Of a stretch of DNA of 9,041 nucleotides, positions 6,439 through 9,041 are shown in pieces. The DNA comes from an uncultured Opitutia bacterium. Its GTDB lineage: Bacteria > Verrucomicrobiota > Verrucomicrobiae > Opitutales > UBA953. The stretch is taken from contig CAIOLH010000095.1 of the NCBI GenBank assembly GCA_903859115.1, forward strand, positions 1 through 9,041, given 5' to 3'. The position numbers and the translations under genes are program-made. The notes below the pieces were generated by a model. That model had not been told where the DNA came from. It ran no database searches and saw only the letters and a list, made by a program, of their open reading frames with translations. Within the stretch, counting starts at the first letter, position 1, and the number at the start of each line of letters is the position of its first letter.

Positions 6439-7293
6439 ATGTCCGTCTATCGCGGTCGCATCGCACCTACACCCACCGGCTTATTACATGTGGGCCATGC
6501 GCGTACCTTCGCTCAAGCAGCCGAACGCGCCAAGCGTGCGAATGGACAACTACTATTTCGGGTTGAGGATTTAGATGCTCAGCGCTGTCGTGATGACTTC
6601 GCCAAGCAGTCGATGCAGGATTGTCGCTGGCTAGGTTTCGAGTGGAACGAAGGTCCCGACATCGGTGGCCCCTTCGGCCCCTATATTCAATCTCAAAGAA
6701 TCGAATACTATAGAGAAATCTGGAAACAATTACATGCAACGGGACTCATCTATCCATGCGATAAATCACGTAAAGATGTGGAGCGTGCTTTAGTCGCACC
6801 TCACGCCGAAGACGAACAAGAGCCTATTTTCCCCTTAGAATTTAGACCGAATAAAAATCATGGAGCGGATGCAACTGAACCTGGAAATCATAACTGGAGA
6901 TTTCGAATTCCTCTGGGCGAAGAAATTAAATTTATCGATCAGCTCCAAGGCGCCCAATCATTTACCGCCGGAAAAGATTTTGGAGATTTTCTCATCTGGA
7001 GAAAAGACGGATTCCCCTCCTACGAACTTGCCGTAGTTGCCGATGATCATGCCATGCAAATCACCGAAGTCGTCCGCGGGGCCGATTTACTTCTGTCTAC
7101 AGCCCGACAGCTTTTAATTTATCGTGCGTTACATTGGACACCACCAGAGTGGGCTCATGTGCCCCTCGTAAAAGATGCCCAAGGTCAGCGTTTAGCGAAG
7201 CGTACCCACGGTCTCTCGATCCAAGAACTACGTGCGAAAGGGTTCACGGCTGATGCGGTTCTAACCGCCCCACTCAACGCTTTATCAATTTAA
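6439..7293 (+). CDS. gluQ: Glutamyl-Q tRNA(Asp) synthetase
   Basis: A 284-residue paralogue of the glutamyl-tRNA synthetase catalytic core that lacks the anticodon-binding domain. Such enzymes attach glutamate to the queuosine base at position 34 of tRNA-Asp. The N-terminus has GRIAPTPTGLLHVGHA with the HIGH-type motif HVGH at 17-20. The catalytic-domain marker RVEDLD is at 41-46, AVVADDHAMQITEVVRGADLL at about 198-218, and the KMSKS-type motif RLAKR at 251-255. The E. coli enzyme binds zinc through a CxC pair, a Tyr and a later Cys; here only Cys107 of YPCDKSRKD remains, so the zinc site is probably lost. ATG 6439 follows the Nif3 stop after two bases; an in-frame TTG at 6403 would overlap that gene and precede the conserved start. 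Full-length GltX is excluded by size. Confidence 0.93.
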   Translation: MSVYRGRIAPTPTGLLHVGHARTFAQAAERAKRANGQLLFRVEDLDAQRCRDDFAKQSMQDCRWLGFEWNEGPDIGGPFGPYIQSQRIEYYREIWKQLHATGLIYPCDKSRKDVERALVAPHAEDEQEPIFPLEFRPNKNHGADATEPGNHNWRFRIPLGEEIKFIDQLQGAQSFTAGKDFGDFLIWRKDGFPSYELAVVADDHAMQITEVVRGADLLLSTARQLLIYRALHWTPPEWAHVPLVKDAQGQRLAKRTHGLSIQELRAKGFTADAVLTAPLNALSI

Positions 7294-7339
7294 TCGAGTA
7301 TTCATTGCCTTCAAAGCACTAAGCCCTAGACCATCCACT

Positions 7340-8131
7340 ATGCAGTCCACCCGGATATTACTTGTCGACAACGGCTCACTCGAAGCCGCGACCACCCTGG
7401 GTTTACGCAAACTTTCTAAGGAAGTAAGTCAGCTCATCGGTCAAGACGTACACCCGGTCTCTGTTCTGCATTCTCAAAAAGTACCTGGAGAACTTCTAGA
7501 TAATAAACCTGCACAAATTTTTGCGGATGCAGTGCAACAAGCCGTCGCTGATGGAATTTATCAATTAATTGTTCTGCCCCTATTTATTGGACCGAGTCTC
7601 GCGATTACGGAATTCATCCCTGCCCAATTTCAATTACACGCAAAGAATAATATGCAACTGGTTGTTGCTCATACCTTATACGGTTCAGATGGCGAACTGC
7701 GCGATATCCTCATCGATAATCTTAAATCCTCTTCTTGGCAGAAAGATAAATCAACCGTGCTACTCTGCGATCACGGCACTCCGATTATCGAAGTAAATCA
7801 GGTTCGTAATCTTTTAGGTGATGAAATCCGTAAGCAGTTAGGACTCGAGTCCCATCAACTCATTGCATGTTCGATGGAGCGTCGCGAAGGAGATCAATAC
7901 GCCTTCAACGAACCGCTTCTCGAATCCGCACTTTCCAAAGTATCAGCACACGCGATTATTTTAATGCAGTTCCTTCTTCCAGGTCGCCACGCAGGAACAG
8001 GCGGCGACGTAGCAGAAATTTGCGAAAAGCACGCACCCAAGGGTGTCACTTGGGAACTCAGTCCTTTAATCGGCACGCACCCCGGTCTCCCACGCTTATT
8101 AGCCCGCCGATTCAGCGAATTAAAAGCTTAG
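7340..8131 (+). CDS. CbiX/SirB-type sirohydrochlorin chelatase, two-domain form with C-terminal active site
   Basis: A 263-residue protein made of two CbiX-like halves (about 1-130 and 137-263). The family inserts Fe2+ (or Co2+) into sirohydrochlorin in siroheme or cobalamin synthesis. In B. subtilis SirB the key residues His10, Glu43 and His76 are in the N-terminal half. Here that half reads VDNGS (Asn11 in place of His), VLHSQ at 42-46 and FIGPSLAITEF at 82-92, with no matching His or Glu. The C-terminal half has CDHGT (His145), SMERREG (Glu180) and PGRHAGTGGD (His217), which restore the pattern. The active site therefore appears to lie in the second half. Iron is the likely metal, because cobA and a probable siroheme enzyme follow. 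A 46-base gap separates it from gluQ. Its stop overlaps the cobA stop on the other strand. Confidence 0.87.
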   Translation: MQSTRILLVDNGSLEAATTLGLRKLSKEVSQLIGQDVHPVSVLHSQKVPGELLDNKPAQIFADAVQQAVADGIYQLIVLPLFIGPSLAITEFIPAQFQLHAKNNMQLVVAHTLYGSDGELRDILIDNLKSSSWQKDKSTVLLCDHGTPIIEVNQVRNLLGDEIRKQLGLESHQLIACSMERREGDQYAFNEPLLESALSKVSAHAIILMQFLLPGRHAGTGGDVAEICEKHAPKGVTWELSPLIGTHPGLPRLLARRFSELKA

Positions 8132-8898
8132 AGCGTTTCTTCGAAACTGCCTGCTAAATCACTCAGTAGTGAGTTTTTTACGACAACACCCACGACTGCA
8201 ATTAAAGGTGTCGGTAACGAATCTACATCAACCTTATCCTGCGCGAGATCCGATAAAGTTGTTAAAACATCCGTTGCTCCAACTTGAGAAATTTTTGAGA
8301 GTAATCGAACAGGCATCTTTCGATCTGCTCCTGCGTTGATTATTTTTTGAGCCACTTCGCCTAATTTTTTAGCACCCATGTACAAACATAGCGTAGCGCC
8401 TGTTTGCACATGTGCTGACCAATTCTGATCTGAACCATCGGCACAGTGACCCGTTAAAAATGTTACCGAGGCAGCTTTACCACGATGCGTTAAGGAAAAA
8501 CCTGCATCTGCTCCTGCCGCAGTCGCCGCAGTGATTCCAGGCACTATCTCAAAAGGAATACCTTCACTCAACAAATGTTCAATCTCTTCACCGAGACGTC
8601 CAAAGATACAAGGGTCTCCGCCTTTTAATCTTACGACTAAATGAGAACGTTGGGCTTCAATACTGATAATGGAGTTAATTTCAGACTGAGTCACCGAATG
8701 AACACCGCATCGTTTACCCACAGAAATAACTCGGGCTTTCGGTGAAATTTCCTGAAGCAAATCATCGCCGGGCAAACTATCATAAATAACCACATCGGCT
8801 GCCCTTAAATATTTCAAACCCCGTACGGTAATTAAATCAGGTGCTCCAGGCCCTGCCCCCACGAAGACCACCCGGCCGCTGTGATTATTGTTTACCAT
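8128..8898 (-). CDS. cobA: Uroporphyrinogen-III C-methyltransferase (SUMT)
   Basis: This enzyme uses two SAM molecules to methylate uroporphyrinogen III at C2 and C7, giving precorrin-2, the entry point to siroheme and cobalamin. The 256-residue length is that of the stand-alone enzyme. The glycine-rich first signature VGAGPGAPDLITVRG is at 13-27, YDSLPGDDLL at 39-48, the second signature LKGGDPCIFGRLGEE at 91-105, PGITAATAAGADAGFSLTHR at 120-139 and TFLTGHC at 146-152. Phe replaces the usual Pro in the AGIPLTHR-type stretch. No precorrin-2 dehydrogenase/chelatase domain is fused, unlike CysG; the chelatase role falls to the convergent cbiX-type gene. Upstream it shares a 71-base divergent region with the probable reductase gene. 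An AGGG on its strand lies about 13 bases before the ATG, too far for a good ribosome binding site. Confidence 0.97.
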   Translation of the reverse strand: MVNNNHSGRVVFVGAGPGAPDLITVRGLKYLRAADVVIYDSLPGDDLLQEISPKARVISVGKRCGVHSVTQSEINSIISIEAQRSHLVVRLKGGDPCIFGRLGEEIEHLLSEGIPFEIVPGITAATAAGADAGFSLTHRGKAASVTFLTGHCADGSDQNWSAHVQTGATLCLYMGAKKLGEVAQKIINAGADRKMPVRLLSKISQVGATDVLTTLSDLAQDKVDVDSLPTPLIAVVGVVVKNSLLSDLAGSFEETL

Positions 8899-8969
8899 GA
8901 ATTTGACTTGACCCTATTTATGTAATCATTGGTAATCTTATCAAGTATAAAATTTAATCAACAATTACT
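8899..8969. promoter_or_regulatory. Divergent promoter region between cobA and the probable siroheme reductase gene
   Basis: This 71-base AT-rich gap must hold the start signals of both divergent genes. On the + strand TTGGTA (8929-8934) and TTTAAT (8953-8958) are 18 bases apart and would start RNA only about five bases before the ATG at 8970. On the - strand TTGATA (8943 down to 8938) and CATAAA (8921 down to 8916) are 16 bases apart. Three copies of TAATC on the + strand (8923-8927, 8933-8937, 8955-8959) are spaced 10 and 22 bases, near whole helical turns, and the first two are part of a GTAATC direct repeat. These may be regulator sites. The position makes the region functional with good confidence; the individual boxes are weak. 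Confidence 0.5.
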
Positions 8970-9041
8970 ATGGAAAAACCACTCACCAAGAACGAATTCA
9001 TGAAAGCCGAAAAGCCTGATTTATCGGGTAACATTCAGGCC
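8970..9041 (+). CDS. N-terminus of a probable siroheme-dependent sulfite/nitrite reductase (right end off window)
   Basis: Only 24 codons are visible, beginning at ATG 8970 and open to the window edge. The peptide starts MEKPLTKNEF and continues MKAEKPDLSGNIQA. Ferredoxin- and NADPH-dependent sulfite reductase hemoproteins and related nitrite reductases often begin with a short leader, a K(A/E)xSxxLRGTI-like segment and then a LAD motif; KAEKPDLSGNI has that shape. Twenty-four residues cannot settle the family. The stronger argument is context: the gene diverges from cobA and sits next to a sirohydrochlorin chelatase, and both supply siroheme, the cofactor of these reductases. No Shine-Dalgarno sequence precedes the ATG. 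The iron-sulfur and siroheme-binding cysteines would lie far downstream, so sulfite and nitrite reductase cannot be told apart here. Confidence 0.5.
   Translation, partial: MEKPLTKNEFMKAEKPDLSGNIQA

Noticed and set aside
7305..7332. TTGCCT-16-TAGACC as a promoter for the chelatase gene
   Set aside because: The -10 match is poor (TAGACC) and the gap shows no other support; it is not distinguishable from chance.
7867..8157. 96-residue + strand frame, very Arg/Ser-rich, inside the chelatase gene and running into cobA
   Set aside because: This is the +1-frame shadow of the chelatase; its composition is typical of an out-of-frame translation.

Overview
The window is a densely packed chromosomal segment of a Gram-negative bacterium with a G+C content that looks close to the mid-40s percent. 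A lineage in or near Verrucomicrobiota (Opitutae-like) fits best. The grounds are a menaquinone gene (menB), a LysM/TPR lipoprotein directly before recF, a SecG with a long Ala/Pro tail followed by a LolA-like periplasmic protein, and almost no Shine-Dalgarno sequences. This placement is an inference from gene content, not a demonstrated match. I see no tRNA, rRNA, insertion sequence, CRISPR array or phage gene.

Positions 1-7293 hold a run of ten genes, all on the + strand. The order is the 3' end of menB; a YtqB/MnmM-like methyltransferase overlapping it; a heavy-metal-associated (HMA) domain fused to a MauE/DoxX-like membrane protein; an SDR39U1/YfcH-type epimerase; a LysM/TPR lipoprotein; recF; secG; a LolA-like secreted protein; a Nif3-like dinuclear-metal protein; and a GluQ-type tRNA-Asp synthetase paralogue. 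Gaps are mostly 2-44 bases, so much of the run is probably co-transcribed. The genes mix housekeeping jobs: quinone synthesis, tRNA wobble-base modification (two enzymes), DNA repair and envelope biogenesis (LysM lipoprotein, SecG, LolA-like).

Positions 7340-9041 form a siroheme module. A sirohydrochlorin chelatase (cbiX/sirB type, +) converges on uroporphyrinogen-III C-methyltransferase (cobA, -), and their stop codons overlap. cobA diverges from a gene running off the right edge, whose first 24 codons resemble the N-terminus of siroheme-dependent sulfite/nitrite reductases. cobA makes precorrin-2, the chelatase inserts the metal, and the reductase would use the product. The precorrin-2 dehydrogenase is not in the window.

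The most interesting points are: (i) a hairpin and a 7-codon upstream ORF placed exactly over the secG start; (ii) a two-domain chelatase whose recognisable active-site residues all lie in the C-terminal half, the reverse of the well-studied long-form enzymes; (iii) repeated stop-NN-ATG junctions without ribosome binding sites; and (iv) the HMA-MauE fusion. I do not see a clearly new multi-gene defence or mobile system here.
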